A stretch of 64,000 bases of DNA, taken from the NCBI GenBank assembly GCA_015709655.1, contig CP054181.1:2644207-2708206 (forward strand), written 5' to 3'. Source of the stretch: Ignavibacteria bacterium. GTDB lineage: Bacteria; Bacteroidota; Ignavibacteria; Kapaibacteriales; Kapaibacteriaceae. Under the pieces are notes generated by a model. The model searched no databases. It worked only from the letters and a program-made list of their open reading frames with translations, and was not told the DNA's origin. The first letter of the stretch is position 1; each line of letters starts with the position of its first letter. The position numbers were made by a program, and so were the translations under genes. This document shows positions 54,952-64,000 of the stretch, in pieces.

Positions 54952-55810
54952 CGTTAACTCTTCCTGGTGGGTGAATTTTGCGTTGTAACGAACGAACATG
55001 CATGATATTTACCTGCTCCTCACTCACTCCGTACGTGCCAATGGTGGCATCGTCATGGTCGCGTGTGCCGTGATAGTCCGAACCACCAGTAACAATAAGC
55101 TCGTGTTGCTGTGCCAGAATCCGATAGTACTCTGTTGTATGCGTCCAGTGTGACGGGTGATACACTTCGATACCATCAATGCCCATGCTAAGGAGCGACA
55201 GAAACAATCGCGGATCCTGGTAGGTCCGGCCCGGGTGTGCCACTACCAGAACACCACCCGCAGCATGGGTAAGGTTTACAGCATCCCGCACGGTGAAACG
55301 CTCACGTGGCGTATAGGCACAGCGTCCGCGGCTTAGCCATTTGTCAAAAGCATGCTTGTGGCTGGTGGCATACCGTTTGGCAACAAGAACGGCTGCAATA
55401 TGGGGGCGGGTTACCGGTGCCTTGCCGGCAACGTCCAGAACCTCATCAAACGTGATTCGTATTCCGGCAACATTAAGTTTTCTTACCATCTCTCGGGCAC
55501 GGTGTTCTCTATCGAGACGACTTTTGTGTTCATATTCAAGGACGTCGGGATTGGTAGCGTCCATGTAGTATCCAAGGCAGTGTACCTCGGTTCCGTTTTC
55601 GTAGCAGCTGATTTCGATACCGGGAATTACCGTGACGTGAGAAGCGACGGGCGTATTCTGAAGTTCGCGGTGAGCCATCATTGTATCGTGATCGGTAATG
55701 GCAATGGCTTTCAGGCCGGTAAGGCCGGCCTTGTTCAGAAGATCAGCGGGCGAAAGGACCCCATCGCTGAACACGGTATGCATGTGCAGGTCTGCGTAGA
55801 TATCGGTCAC
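54929..55810 (-). CDS. PHP-domain phosphoesterase
   Basis: 293 residues. Metal-binding PHP motifs: DLHMHTVFSDG, ITDHDTMMAH, IPGIEISCYENGTEVHCLGY, VVAHPGR and TGGSDYHG. The YciV/TrpH (RNase AM)-type layout suggests a 3',5'-nucleotide phosphatase or 5'-3' exonuclease that trims RNA 5' ends. Overlaps holA by 4 bp and ribH by 23 bp in the same operon. Confidence 0.88.
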   Translation of the reverse strand: MTDIYADLHMHTVFSDGVLSPADLLNKAGLTGLKAIAITDHDTMMAHRELQNTPVASHVTVIPGIEISCYENGTEVHCLGYYMDATNPDVLEYEHKSRLDREHRAREMVRKLNVAGIRITFDEVLDVAGKAPVTRPHIAAVLVAKRYATSHKHAFDKWLSRGRCAYTPRERFTVRDAVNLTHAAGGVLVVAHPGRTYQDPRLFLSLLSMGIDGIEVYHPSHWTHTTEYYRILAQQHELIVTGGSDYHGTRDHDDATIGTYGVSEEQVNIMHVRSLQRKIHPPGRVNDGISRNP

Positions 55811-56904
55811 GCTGCAAATATCTCCAGTCCATTGCCGAAATCCCGGCTGTCATCGTCGAGAATGGAAACAACCATTGCCTGTAGGACGGCAAACGCATCG
55901 ACAGTGCTGCTTTTAAGGAGTTTCTCGGCATGCCGGATTGCGTGAATTCCTTTTTCGATTTTCCGGCTACCTAATGCTGACAGAGCCGACTGATATTCGC
56001 CAAGCGCAAACGGCTGAATTCCGGCTGCTGTTGCAGCGGTCGAGGCGTCGGCAGAGCGGATGGTTTCGGTGAGTTTCAACAGTTGCGTAAAGTATCGTGC
56101 GAGCATCGTCAGGATCAGCATTTCTTCGTGATTATCATCAACAAGTGGTTTTAAGATACGAATGGCTTCTGCCGGGTTGTTTCTTCCGATTGCGCGCTGC
56201 AAATCGAATACTGTAAATTGCTGGGAACCGCTTGTAAGCCTGACGATGTCGCGTGCGGTTGCCTGTGGTTTGCCTTCTAAAAACAATGCAACCTTCTCGA
56301 TTTCAAGGGCAAGCATACGCTGGCTGCTGCCACAGCGGGCAATGAGTATTTCGGCCGCATCGCGGTCAATGGCGAAATGGTTCTGCTCGGCAGTTGCATG
56401 AACCCATGCCAGCAGTTGCGGATGCTTCTTGGCAGGATATTCATGCCAGGCTGCTGACTGAAAAATCGCCGTGAACGGCTGCTTAATCCCGGTGAGCTTT
56501 CGCTTGAACGCTGCACTCCCTCGCTGGCGAGCACCGGTTAATCCGGCTGCCTGCGGAACAGATGCGGTGAGTAGTAAAAATGTTGATGATGAGGGGTTTT
56601 GAAGGTATCCCAACAATACCGAGGCGTTCTTGCCTCGAGGTGGTGTGACCCGGTCAAAATGCTTAACCCAAATTGTACGGCGGGTACTCATCATGGGGAA
56701 TGATCGGGCTATGGATACAATGGCGTCAGCCTGCATACCATCGCCATCCACAACATCTGTGCTCATGCCTCCGGTATCGCTGGCAGAGGCTGCCTGAAAC
56801 AACCGTTCAGCATCCTGCTCAAGGGTATAGTCATCGTCGCCAAACAAAAGAAGGACGGGCGGGAAGTTCAGCGTTGTAAGAATTTCTTCAATCATGAGTA
56901 ACAC
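55807..56904 (-). CDS. holA: DNA polymerase III delta subunit
   Basis: 365 residues (362 if the ATG at 56895 is used in place of the GTG at 56904). Delta opens the beta clamp in the clamp-loader complex. N-terminal VLLLFGDDDYTLEQDAERLF, then ARSFPMMSTRRTIWVKHFDR, the mid region LLAWVHATAEQNHFAIDRDA, LIARCGSSQRMLALEIEKVA, and the C-terminal VFDLQRAIGRNNPAEAIRIL are typical of the HolA family. It lies 21-30 bp after dppC and overlaps the PHP gene. Confidence 0.9.
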   Translation of the reverse strand: MLLMIEEILTTLNFPPVLLLFGDDDYTLEQDAERLFQAASASDTGGMSTDVVDGDGMQADAIVSIARSFPMMSTRRTIWVKHFDRVTPPRGKNASVLLGYLQNPSSSTFLLLTASVPQAAGLTGARQRGSAAFKRKLTGIKQPFTAIFQSAAWHEYPAKKHPQLLAWVHATAEQNHFAIDRDAAEILIARCGSSQRMLALEIEKVALFLEGKPQATARDIVRLTSGSQQFTVFDLQRAIGRNNPAEAIRILKPLVDDNHEEMLILTMLARYFTQLLKLTETIRSADASTAATAAGIQPFALGEYQSALSALGSRKIEKGIHAIRHAEKLLKSSTVDAFAVLQAMVVSILDDDSRDFGNGLEIFAA

Positions 56905-56925
56905 GTTCGATGGTGTGGTCCGTAT

Positions 56926-57957
56926 CTATCGTTGTGTTGTGCGAGGATCCAGTGCGTCACGCAAACCATCGCCCAAAAGGTTAACGGCAATTACGGCAAT
57001 TGCCATGGCAGCAGCAGGGAAAACCGTAAGGCCCCAGTTTGTTCCAAGTGCTATGTATCCGTACCCATCCTTGATCATTTGTCCGAGTGACGACATCGGT
57101 GGCTGGACGCCAAGACCGATAAACGAGAGTGATGCTTCGGCAATGATGGCAGTGGCAAACCCGGCAGTCGTTAGCACAATCACAGGTCCGGCGGCATTGG
57201 GCAGCATGTGACGGAGGATGGTGCGGACTGCACCAAAACCAAATGCACGTGTGGCTTCTACATACTCAGCTTCTCGGATGGAGAAGAACTGTCCGCGGAC
57301 AATCCTTGCAATGTCAACCCAGGAACTCATGCCAATGGCAACAAAGGTCTGCCAGTAGCCCTTGCCCAGAATAACGCTGAATGCAATCACAAGGAGAAGG
57401 GCGGGGAATGACCAGACAACGTTCACAACCCACATTACACCGTCATCAACCCAGCCCCTGAAATATCCGGCAAAGGCACCAAGCGTAACGCCTATCAGGA
57501 GTGCGATAGCCTGGGCGATGAGCCCAACGGTCAGCGATACCCGCAAACCATAAATCAGTCTGCTGAACACGTCACGACCAAAACGATCAGTGCCGAGCAG
57601 GAACAGGGGCCGGTGGTGCCAGTCGTCCTGCGACGTTCCCGCAAGCTGCTTCAGGGCGATACGGTATGGTTCTCCCGAAGGATCGTGGTAGTGGACGGTA
57701 TCGCCGGATATCGTGAAGTCGCTGACAGCTATAACACTGGGTACGTTGGGATTTGCAGGGTTGTGTTTTAACAGAATGTTTCCCCTAAACCCAGCCGGCT
57801 TAACACTGTATTCAAGAATTTGAGTGGTGGGTTCAAATGGTGTTATCCATGGAGCAAAGATGGCCATTGCTGACATGATACATATTGTTATCAAGCCTGC
57901 CAAAGCCCCTTTATTTTTTTTCAGTCGTTTCCACGTAAGCGTTACGATAGGAATCAT
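56926..57957 (-). CDS. dppC: ABC transporter permease, DppC/OppC type
   Basis: 343 residues. N-terminal TM helix (about 17-37, LAGLITICIMSAMAIFAPWI), a long periplasmic loop, then BPD_transp_1 helices. GTDRFGRDVFSRLIYGLRVS is the DppC hallmark, and the EAA loop is EYVEATRAFGFGAVRTILRH. Forms a heterodimer with DppB for peptide or other oligomer uptake. No ATPase or binding-protein gene is nearby. Overlaps dppB by 4 bp. Confidence 0.92.
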   Translation of the reverse strand: MIPIVTLTWKRLKKNKGALAGLITICIMSAMAIFAPWITPFEPTTQILEYSVKPAGFRGNILLKHNPANPNVPSVIAVSDFTISGDTVHYHDPSGEPYRIALKQLAGTSQDDWHHRPLFLLGTDRFGRDVFSRLIYGLRVSLTVGLIAQAIALLIGVTLGAFAGYFRGWVDDGVMWVVNVVWSFPALLLVIAFSVILGKGYWQTFVAIGMSSWVDIARIVRGQFFSIREAEYVEATRAFGFGAVRTILRHMLPNAAGPVIVLTTAGFATAIIAEASLSFIGLGVQPPMSSLGQMIKDGYGYIALGTNWGLTVFPAAAMAIAVIAVNLLGDGLRDALDPRTTQR

Positions 57958-58895
57958 CGCACCCTCACTTTCGGATCGAGCAGGGCGTTAATAATATCGG
58001 TGACTAAGTTGGTAATAACGAAAATCACCGCAGTTATCAGCACCGTACCCTGAATAACCGGATAGTCGAGTTTTTCGATGGCATTAAATGCTGCCAGGCC
58101 GATTCCCGGCCAGTTAAAAACCATTTCGATAAAGTAGGTGCCGGCAAGAAGGCCGGCAAACCATGCGCTAACGGTGGTGACAACAGGATTGAGAGCGTTT
58201 CGCAGGGCATGCCTGAAAAACACCTTGACGTTAGATAAGCCTTTCGCCCGGGCGGTGCGTACGTAGTCCATCCCTAAAACATCCAGCATGCTGGAACGGG
58301 TGATGCGTGCAATCACGCTCAATGGCCGAATGGCAAGTGTGATCATAGGCAGGGTAAGGTATTCCCATCCACGATCAATATATCCGCTGATAGGAAACCA
58401 CTCCAGGATAACCGAGAACACCAGGATGAACAGCAGCCCAACAACAAACGAGGGAACACTAATCCCCAGCAGCGATGACCCCATCAGCGAGGTGTCGAGC
58501 CACGAGTTGGCCCTCCATGCTGCCCACACACCCAGTATAATACCAAGAACTGTGGCTATGAGCATCGATGTGGTGGCAAGCAGTGCCGTAGCCGGCAAAC
58601 GGTCGGCAATGGTTTCAGCTACCGGTCTGCCGGTAACAAGACTCCGACCCATGTCGCCAGCAGTCAGGTTGCCTATGTAGTGTAGCATTTGAATGGCAAG
58701 GGGCTTGTCCAGACCCAGCTGTTTCTGAAGGTTCGCCACGCTCACAGAGTCTGCATGCTGTCCAAGAGCAACCCGTACAGGGTCACCCGGTGGTCTGATA
58801 AAGAACGTTAGTATTACAACTCCAAGGAGTACGGCAAGTGTGTACAACAACTGTCGGAGTGAAAGGGCATTTGCCAGTAGTTGGAAGAGTTTCAT
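57954..58895 (-). CDS. dppB: ABC transporter permease, DppB/OppB type
   Basis: 313 residues with six membrane helices. N-terminal TM, then IRPPGDPVRVALGQHADSVS, the DppB motif, GRSLVTGRPVAETIADRLPA, and the EAA loop DYVRTARAKGLSNVKVFFRH. Partner of DppC; substrates probably peptides or nickel-type. Overlaps murI and dppC by 4 bp each, so the operon is translationally coupled. Confidence 0.92.
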   Translation of the reverse strand: MKLFQLLANALSLRQLLYTLAVLLGVVILTFFIRPPGDPVRVALGQHADSVSVANLQKQLGLDKPLAIQMLHYIGNLTAGDMGRSLVTGRPVAETIADRLPATALLATTSMLIATVLGIILGVWAAWRANSWLDTSLMGSSLLGISVPSFVVGLLFILVFSVILEWFPISGYIDRGWEYLTLPMITLAIRPLSVIARITRSSMLDVLGMDYVRTARAKGLSNVKVFFRHALRNALNPVVTTVSAWFAGLLAGTYFIEMVFNWPGIGLAAFNAIEKLDYPVIQGTVLITAVIFVITNLVTDIINALLDPKVRVR

Positions 58896-59722
58896 GGTGC
58901 GTCCGGCAATGAGTATTCCGACAGGGTTACGCGGGTAGGCTCCTGAACGTTCATGCCCAGGAGCTCACGGGCAATAAGCTGAAAGGTTGGCGTATAGTCT
59001 GTAAGATACAGCTGAGCAAAAGATCGCGTTGTATCCGTAACTCCATTGATCCAAGCTACATTAAGTGTTTGTGCTGCCTGTACTGAGGCTGCTTCGCCGC
59101 AGTCAATAAGCCGAACACCGGGGGCCATCTCCTGAATCAGCGGTGAGAGTAGCGGATAGTGAGTGCATCCAAGCACAAGGGTATCAATGCGCTGTGCCAG
59201 CAGAGGATTCAGATAGGTTCTGGCAACCAGTCGTGTTGCATCGGTATCAAGCCATCCTTCCTCAACAAGGGGAACGAAGAGCGGACATGCCTGGCTCATA
59301 ACCGCGGCATCGCTGCGGTGAGCGTGAATACCCTGTTCATACACTCCGGAGGCAATCGTGGCCCTGGTTCCAACAATGCCGATACGTCCGCTCGGGCTAA
59401 CCTGGGCGGCCTGCCTTGCTGCAGGTTCGATAACTCCAAGCACGGGTACAGGAAGGTGATACCTGAGAGACTCCAGTGCAACAGCGGAGACAGTATTACA
59501 GGCAATCACAATGAGTTTAACGTCATGGTCAAGTAAAAACGCCGCACATTCGGCTGCGTATTTGCGGACGGTTTCGGCGCTCTTGTTACCGTACGGTACG
59601 CGGGCAGTGTCGCCCAAGTACACAAACCGTTCATTCGGAAGGTGCATCATAAGCTTCCGCAGTACGGTAAGACCGCCAAGGCCCGAGTCAAATACACCAA
59701 TGGGTTGTAGTTCTTCCGGCAT
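58892..59722 (-). CDS. murI: Glutamate racemase
   Basis: 276 residues. MurI makes D-glutamate for peptidoglycan. GVFDSGLGGLTVLRKLMMHL, then VYLGDTARVPYGNKS, IACNTVSAVALESL (first catalytic Cys) and LVLGCTHYPLLSPLIQEMAP (second catalytic Cys with TH). All catalytic residues are visible. First gene of the minus-strand operon; divergent from the histidine kinase with 50 bp between. Confidence 0.95.
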   Translation of the reverse strand: MPEELQPIGVFDSGLGGLTVLRKLMMHLPNERFVYLGDTARVPYGNKSAETVRKYAAECAAFLLDHDVKLIVIACNTVSAVALESLRYHLPVPVLGVIEPAARQAAQVSPSGRIGIVGTRATIASGVYEQGIHAHRSDAAVMSQACPLFVPLVEEGWLDTDATRLVARTYLNPLLAQRIDTLVLGCTHYPLLSPLIQEMAPGVRLIDCGEAASVQAAQTLNVAWINGVTDTTRSFAQLYLTDYTPTFQLIARELLGMNVQEPTRVTLSEYSLPDAP

Positions 59723-59733
59723 ATCGTCGAAAA

Positions 59734-59762
59734 TACGCAGGGATAAGTACCTACTCTGCGTA
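59734..59762. promoter_or_regulatory. Inverted repeat between murI and the histidine kinase
   Basis: TACGCAG (59734-59740) and CTGCGTA (59756-59762), perfect 7-bp arms, 15-bp spacer, in the divergent 50-bp promoter region. On the minus strand TATTTTCG lies over the first arm and may be the murI -7 box, so a bound dimer could block or activate both genes. Confidence 0.45.
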
Positions 59763-59772
59763 GTTTACGGTT

Positions 59773-61290
59773 GTGAACCTCACCCTACGAATGCGGTTAT
59801 CACTGATGTACGGGGCTGTGGCAGCCATCACAACGGTTGCCTTTGCCTTTATTGCGTATTACACAGTGATGGACGAGCTGCAGAATAATCTGGATGCTTC
59901 GTTGCTGCGGGCAGGCAACGGCTTACTTGCCGTAGTGCAGCGTGAGCACACACAACAGAACAGGCCACTCCAGCCGGTAAAGCAGCGTCGGAGGGATAGC
60001 CCCGACAATGTTTTTGAGTTTTTGCAACGATCGTCGCTACGGGAGTTCGTGGGTCCGATCCCTGTGACGGATGATGTTTTTGAGCAGCCACCCGACCCGG
60101 TATGGAGTGCCGTATATGAACACGTATTGTTGAATGCAAGTTCATTTTTATTACAGGTTCGATCGGCAAAAGGTGACATCGTCTGGAAATCCGACAACCT
60201 GCTTACTGATTCGCTGCCGTCACTTCGCAGTTTGCTGCCAACAGGGAAGGGAGATTCAAACCGGGTTTGGTCATGGTTTGAACAGGATGGAATTCGATAT
60301 CGAATTGTTGTCATCGGAAGTTCGATAGCTGAAGTGGCTACCGCATACCCGGTTGGCGAAATTGATTTAATTCTGGTTCGGCTATTCAAGCTTGTACAAT
60401 GGGGCTTCCCGGTAACGATTGTCGTCAGTATGTTTATCGGGTGGCTTCTGGCACGCAGGGCGTTGAAACCGGTGGACAGGGTGGTGAGGAGTGCGCGCAG
60501 GATAACGGCTGAAAACTTGTCGGAACGATTACCGGTACCGCCTGCGAACGATGAGATAGGCCGGCTTGTTGAAACACTGAACAGTATGATAGCGCGCCTC
60601 CAGCAATCGTTCGAACAGGTGCGTCAGTTTACATCAGATGCATCGCATGAATTAAAAACCCCGCTGGCAATAATGATGGGCGAGCTGGAGGTTGCCCTCC
60701 GAAATAAAAACGTGGGGGTGGAGGCCCGGGCAATCCTAACCAGTTGTCTGGAAGAAGTTGAGCGTTTAACGCACGTGGTACAGGGTCTTCTGGAACTGTC
60801 ACGTGCAGAGTCGGGACAGGTTGTTATCGAGAAGGTGCCAGTTGATTTTTCGGTTATGATTGCCGATGTTGCCGATGTGATTGAACGGCTGGCAACGCGA
60901 AAGCAGATTACGCTGCACGTTGCCATTCAGCCTGACCTGATTGTTACCGGTGATGCGCTTCGACTACGGCAGGCTGTTTTGAATATTGTCGAGAACGCTG
61001 TAAAGTACACGCCAGCCGGTGGGACTGTTCATATTACGTTGCTTGCAGAGTTTAATGACGTGATTTTGCGCGTGAGTGATACCGGCATTGGAATTCCTGA
61101 AAGCAAGCTTCCGTTTATCTTCGACAGGTTTTACCGGGTTGATCAGGCACGGTCGCAGGATGTCTCTGGTACCGGCCTCGGCCTAAGTATCGTCCGCTGG
61201 ATTGTTGATGAACATCACGGACGCATACAGGTTGAGAGTACCGAGGGCAAGGGTACAACCTTTAGCATGGTGCTGCCAAGAACAGTGTAA
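59773..61290 (+). CDS. Membrane sensor histidine kinase
   Basis: 505 residues from a GTG. Two TM helices (about 11-32 and 208-228) flank a periplasmic sensor domain. HAMP domain (RRALKPVDRVVRSARRITAE), HisKA with phosphoacceptor His in FTSDASHELKTPLAIMMGEL, HATPase_c with N box NIVENAVKYTPAGG, G1 DTGIGIPESKLPF and G2 GTGLGLSIVRWIVDEHHGRI. No response-regulator gene is nearby on either side in the window. Signal and partner unknown. Confidence 0.94.
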   Translation: MNLTLRMRLSLMYGAVAAITTVAFAFIAYYTVMDELQNNLDASLLRAGNGLLAVVQREHTQQNRPLQPVKQRRRDSPDNVFEFLQRSSLREFVGPIPVTDDVFEQPPDPVWSAVYEHVLLNASSFLLQVRSAKGDIVWKSDNLLTDSLPSLRSLLPTGKGDSNRVWSWFEQDGIRYRIVVIGSSIAEVATAYPVGEIDLILVRLFKLVQWGFPVTIVVSMFIGWLLARRALKPVDRVVRSARRITAENLSERLPVPPANDEIGRLVETLNSMIARLQQSFEQVRQFTSDASHELKTPLAIMMGELEVALRNKNVGVEARAILTSCLEEVERLTHVVQGLLELSRAESGQVVIEKVPVDFSVMIADVADVIERLATRKQITLHVAIQPDLIVTGDALRLRQAVLNIVENAVKYTPAGGTVHITLLAEFNDVILRVSDTGIGIPESKLPFIFDRFYRVDQARSQDVSGTGLGLSIVRWIVDEHHGRIQVESTEGKGTTFSMVLPRTV

Positions 61291-61321
61291 GTTTGTATCT
61301 CATTTCATTTTACATTACACC

Positions 61322-64000
61322 ATGTTCGAACCGTTTCCAGACGATTTATCGTATCCAAAACTTGAAGAATCTGTTCTCGAATTCTGGGATGCCAATACTG
61401 TCTTCCAAACCGTACAGGATGCCCGAAAAGATGCCCCGGTTTTTTCGTTTTATGAAGGACCGCCAACTGTAAACGGACGTCCGGGAATACACCACGTGCT
61501 TGCACGGACTATTAAGGACACCATTTGCAGATACCGAACCATGCGGGGCTACGCAGTCCGTCGGCAGGCCGGATGGGATACTCACGGACTGCCCGTAGAG
61601 ATTGCCGCAGAGAAGCGGCTGGGCATTACCGACAAGGCGCAGATCGAAACCATTGGCGTTGATGTGTTCAACAAGGAATGCAAGGCAATTGTTGATGAGA
61701 ACATCAGTACCGATCAGGGATGGCGGTCGGTGACACGCCGAATGGGTTACTGGCTTGATATGGATTCGGCATATATCACCTGTACAAATAACTATGTTGA
61801 ATCTGTCTGGTGGGCTCTGAAACAGTTTTTTGATAAGGGGCTTATCACCAAGGGGTTCAAAGTTGTTCCGCAAAGTCCTACCCTGGGTACTCCTCTAAGC
61901 AGCCACGAATTATCGCAGAATTATAAAGACGTTAAAGATCCTAATGTTTACCTGAATGTAACGATCACTCATTCCGCTCACCCCGAACTGGTTGGCGTTC
62001 AGGTGCTGATATGGACCACAACGCCGTGGACGCTGTTTGCCAATGTTGCGCTGGCAGTTGGTGCCAACATCGACTATGTTGTTGTGCAACACACCCGCCA
62101 GATTAAAGGGATACCCGAAGTAAGCGGACGATTTCTGATTGCCGAGAGCAGGCTCTCGGTGTTGCAGGGACCATACACCATTGAAGCCCGGTATAAAGGA
62201 TCGGATATCGTGGGAGCTCGGTATGAACAGATTTTTTCTGACATTAAACTTGATATCGGGGCACACCCTCATGCTCTGACTATTGTCCCTGCCGACTTTG
62301 TAAGCACCGAAGACGGAAGCGGAATTGTGCACATGGCACCCGCCTTTGGACAGGATGACTACGAAGTGTCCAAGCAGTTTGATTTACCAATGCCTCAGCC
62401 TGTTACGGCAAACGGACGGTTTACGGACGACGTTGTGGCATTTGCCGGGCGTACTGTAAAAACATTTACCTATGCCGATCATACTGAAGAAGGGGCTGAC
62501 AGGGATATTGTTAAAGCTCTGAAGGAAGCCGGTAAAATTTACCGTGCTACGTTTGACTACGTTCACAGTTATCCACACTGCTGGCGGACCGACAATCCCG
62601 TGATTTATTACGCCAGGGATTCATGGTTTATTACCTCACCACGCTACCGTGACAATCTGGTTGAGAACAACACAAAAATCTCGTGGCATCCACCGGAAAT
62701 TGGCGCCGGACGATTTGGCAACTGGCTGGAAGAAGTCAAGGACTGGAGCCTGTCGCGCGACCGATACTGGGGTACTCCGCTTCCAATCTGGATCAGTGAG
62801 GATGGAACCGACATGTTTGCCGTCGGATCCATCGAAGAACTGCGGGAGGGTATGTACGAAGATGACGACGGAAGCCTGAGCCCCCTGAAAGAAAGCAATC
62901 GGGAGATCGACCTTCACCGTCCGTTTGTTGACAATGTTGTTTTTGTGCGCAACGGAAAACGATACCGCCGAACCACCGAAGTTGTTGACGTATGGTTCGA
63001 CAGCGGAAGCGTACCGTTTGCCCAGTTTCACTATCCGTTCGAAAACAAGGAAAAGTTCGAGAAGGAATTTCCGGCTGACTTTATTGCTGAAGGAATCGAT
63101 CAGACGCGCGGATGGTTTTATACGATGCACAATATTGCAACTGCGCTGTTTGGATCGGTTGCATTTAAAAACGTTATTGTCAACGACCTGGTTCTTGACA
63201 AGGACGGACAGAAAATGTCGAAGTCACGTGGCAACACTGTTGATCCATTTTCGCTGTTCGGCACATACGGCGCAGATGCTATTCGCTGGTATCTCATGGT
63301 CTCATCACCAGTCTGGAAGCCGAAGTTGTTTAACGAAACTGACATTGCACGTACGGTTGTAGCCGAGCTATTCAGATCGATAACAAACGTGTACGACTTT
63401 TTTGCAATGTATGCCAACATCGACGGATTTGCCGCAACCACGCCTGCTCCGGCCGTTGAAACCCGTCCGGAGATTGATCGCTGGATTGTATCCCGGTTGC
63501 AAACTGTGCGTCGGGACGTTATGGAATCATTCGATGAGTTCGACATAACGTTGGCATGCCGGACTATTCAGGAGTTCTGTATTGAGGAAGTCAGTAACTG
63601 GTATGTTCGCCGCAATCGGCGTCGGTTCTGGAAGGGTACTATGGATGCCGACAAAGAATCTGCCTACCATACATTGTATGAAATTTTACTTGGGGTAACT
63701 CAGCTGATGGCACCGGTTGTCCCGATGATCAGCGAAGCGATTTTTCAACGACTAAAAAAAGAGTCGCACCAAGTGAGCATACATTGTTGTATATTGCCAT
63801 TGTTTGAGGAAGCACTTATTGATGCTGAACTCGAACAACGGATGAAGCAGGCGCAGATAATTGTATCGCTTGCACGTTCTTTAAGAGAAAAGGCACGAAT
63901 AAAAACGCGGCAACCGTTACGAAGAATTCTTCTTCCAGTTGATGGCCCGGCAGCACGCAGACAGATTCAGTCTGTACAGGACATCATCATGGAGGAGATC
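61322..64000 (+). CDS. ileS: Isoleucyl-tRNA synthetase, type 2, partial at right edge
   Basis: 893 codons before the window edge, no stop, so the C-terminal part is missing. IleRS charges tRNA-Ile and edits valine. The HIGH equivalent is GRPGIHHVLARTIKD (about 52-66). The KMSKS block is KDGQKMSKSRGNTVDPF (about 631). The editing CP1 domain shows VLIWTTTPWTLFANVAL and GSGIVHMAPAFGQDDY. The GIHHVLARTIKD form is that of the eukaryote-like IleRS2, associated with mupirocin tolerance in family literature. Confidence 0.95.
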   Translation, partial: MFEPFPDDLSYPKLEESVLEFWDANTVFQTVQDARKDAPVFSFYEGPPTVNGRPGIHHVLARTIKDTICRYRTMRGYAVRRQAGWDTHGLPVEIAAEKRLGITDKAQIETIGVDVFNKECKAIVDENISTDQGWRSVTRRMGYWLDMDSAYITCTNNYVESVWWALKQFFDKGLITKGFKVVPQSPTLGTPLSSHELSQNYKDVKDPNVYLNVTITHSAHPELVGVQVLIWTTTPWTLFANVALAVGANIDYVVVQHTRQIKGIPEVSGRFLIAESRLSVLQGPYTIEARYKGSDIVGARYEQIFSDIKLDIGAHPHALTIVPADFVSTEDGSGIVHMAPAFGQDDYEVSKQFDLPMPQPVTANGRFTDDVVAFAGRTVKTFTYADHTEEGADRDIVKALKEAGKIYRATFDYVHSYPHCWRTDNPVIYYARDSWFITSPRYRDNLVENNTKISWHPPEIGAGRFGNWLEEVKDWSLSRDRYWGTPLPIWISEDGTDMFAVGSIEELREGMYEDDDGSLSPLKESNREIDLHRPFVDNVVFVRNGKRYRRTTEVVDVWFDSGSVPFAQFHYPFENKEKFEKEFPADFIAEGIDQTRGWFYTMHNIATALFGSVAFKNVIVNDLVLDKDGQKMSKSRGNTVDPFSLFGTYGADAIRWYLMVSSPVWKPKLFNETDIARTVVAELFRSITNVYDFFAMYANIDGFAATTPAPAVETRPEIDRWIVSRLQTVRRDVMESFDEFDITLACRTIQEFCIEEVSNWYVRRNRRRFWKGTMDADKESAYHTLYEILLGVTQLMAPVVPMISEAIFQRLKKESHQVSIHCCILPLFEEALIDAELEQRMKQAQIIVSLARSLREKARIKTRQPLRRILLPVDGPAARRQIQSVQDIIMEEI

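Noticed and set aside
54952..54999. 16-residue N-terminal extension of RibH
   Set aside because: It lies within the PHP gene, and the ATG at 54951 has the better ribosome-binding site and matches family length.

Overview
The window looks like a chromosome segment of a bacterium of the FCB group, probably on the Bacteroidota/Ignavibacteria/Kapabacteria side. This is an inference. It rests on -7 promoter boxes of the form TAnnTTTG in front of all three tRNA genes and rplS, a type 9 secretion C-terminal sorting domain on a DUF1501 protein, RNase Y, a eukaryote-like (type 2) IleRS, and an initiator tRNA with a C1/U72 mismatch. None of the three tRNA genes encodes CCA.

Positions 1-27,100 are an accessory region rich in mobile DNA. 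It opens with an IS3-family insertion sequence and small orphan genes. Next come three copies of a DUF6933 module (about 3.8, 6.9 and 9.9 kb) that alternate with unrelated cargo: a beta-propeller lipoprotein with an esterase, and two secreted proteins. Two of the three DUF6933 copies carry an in-frame TAG. Small AT-rich genes follow, flanked by a roughly 210-bp repeat that carries a promoter-like box. A type I restriction-modification island follows: hsdM, hsdS, an Abi-like gene, an RloC-like zinc-hook ATPase, a REP-associated transposase (RAYT) with its own REP array, and hsdR. The island is damaged at two points. hsdM has an amber codon at an expected Trp, and hsdR is cut near its end by one of two inverted IS copies. 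A DUF559 nuclease-like gene lying between inverted GC-rich repeats ends the region.

Positions 27,100-64,000 are a compact housekeeping core. The first part holds pheT, a coiled-coil gene, zapA, a structured RNA (candidate 6S), rny, an EF-G paralogue, rplS, cinA-tsaD, tRNA-Lys and dxs. The second part covers the cell envelope: two OmpA-family proteins, a small barrel, an APC permease, a LysE exporter, and a DUF1800/DUF1501/FAD-enzyme cluster whose DUF1501 member has a T9SS sorting domain. A long minus-strand operon follows (murI, dppB, dppC, holA, PHP phosphoesterase, ribH, beta-propeller) and runs towards tRNA-Leu. The window ends with an orphan histidine kinase and a partial ileS.

Promoter boxes, repeats and paralogue alignments were read by eye. 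Protein family names come from recognised motifs, not from database searches.
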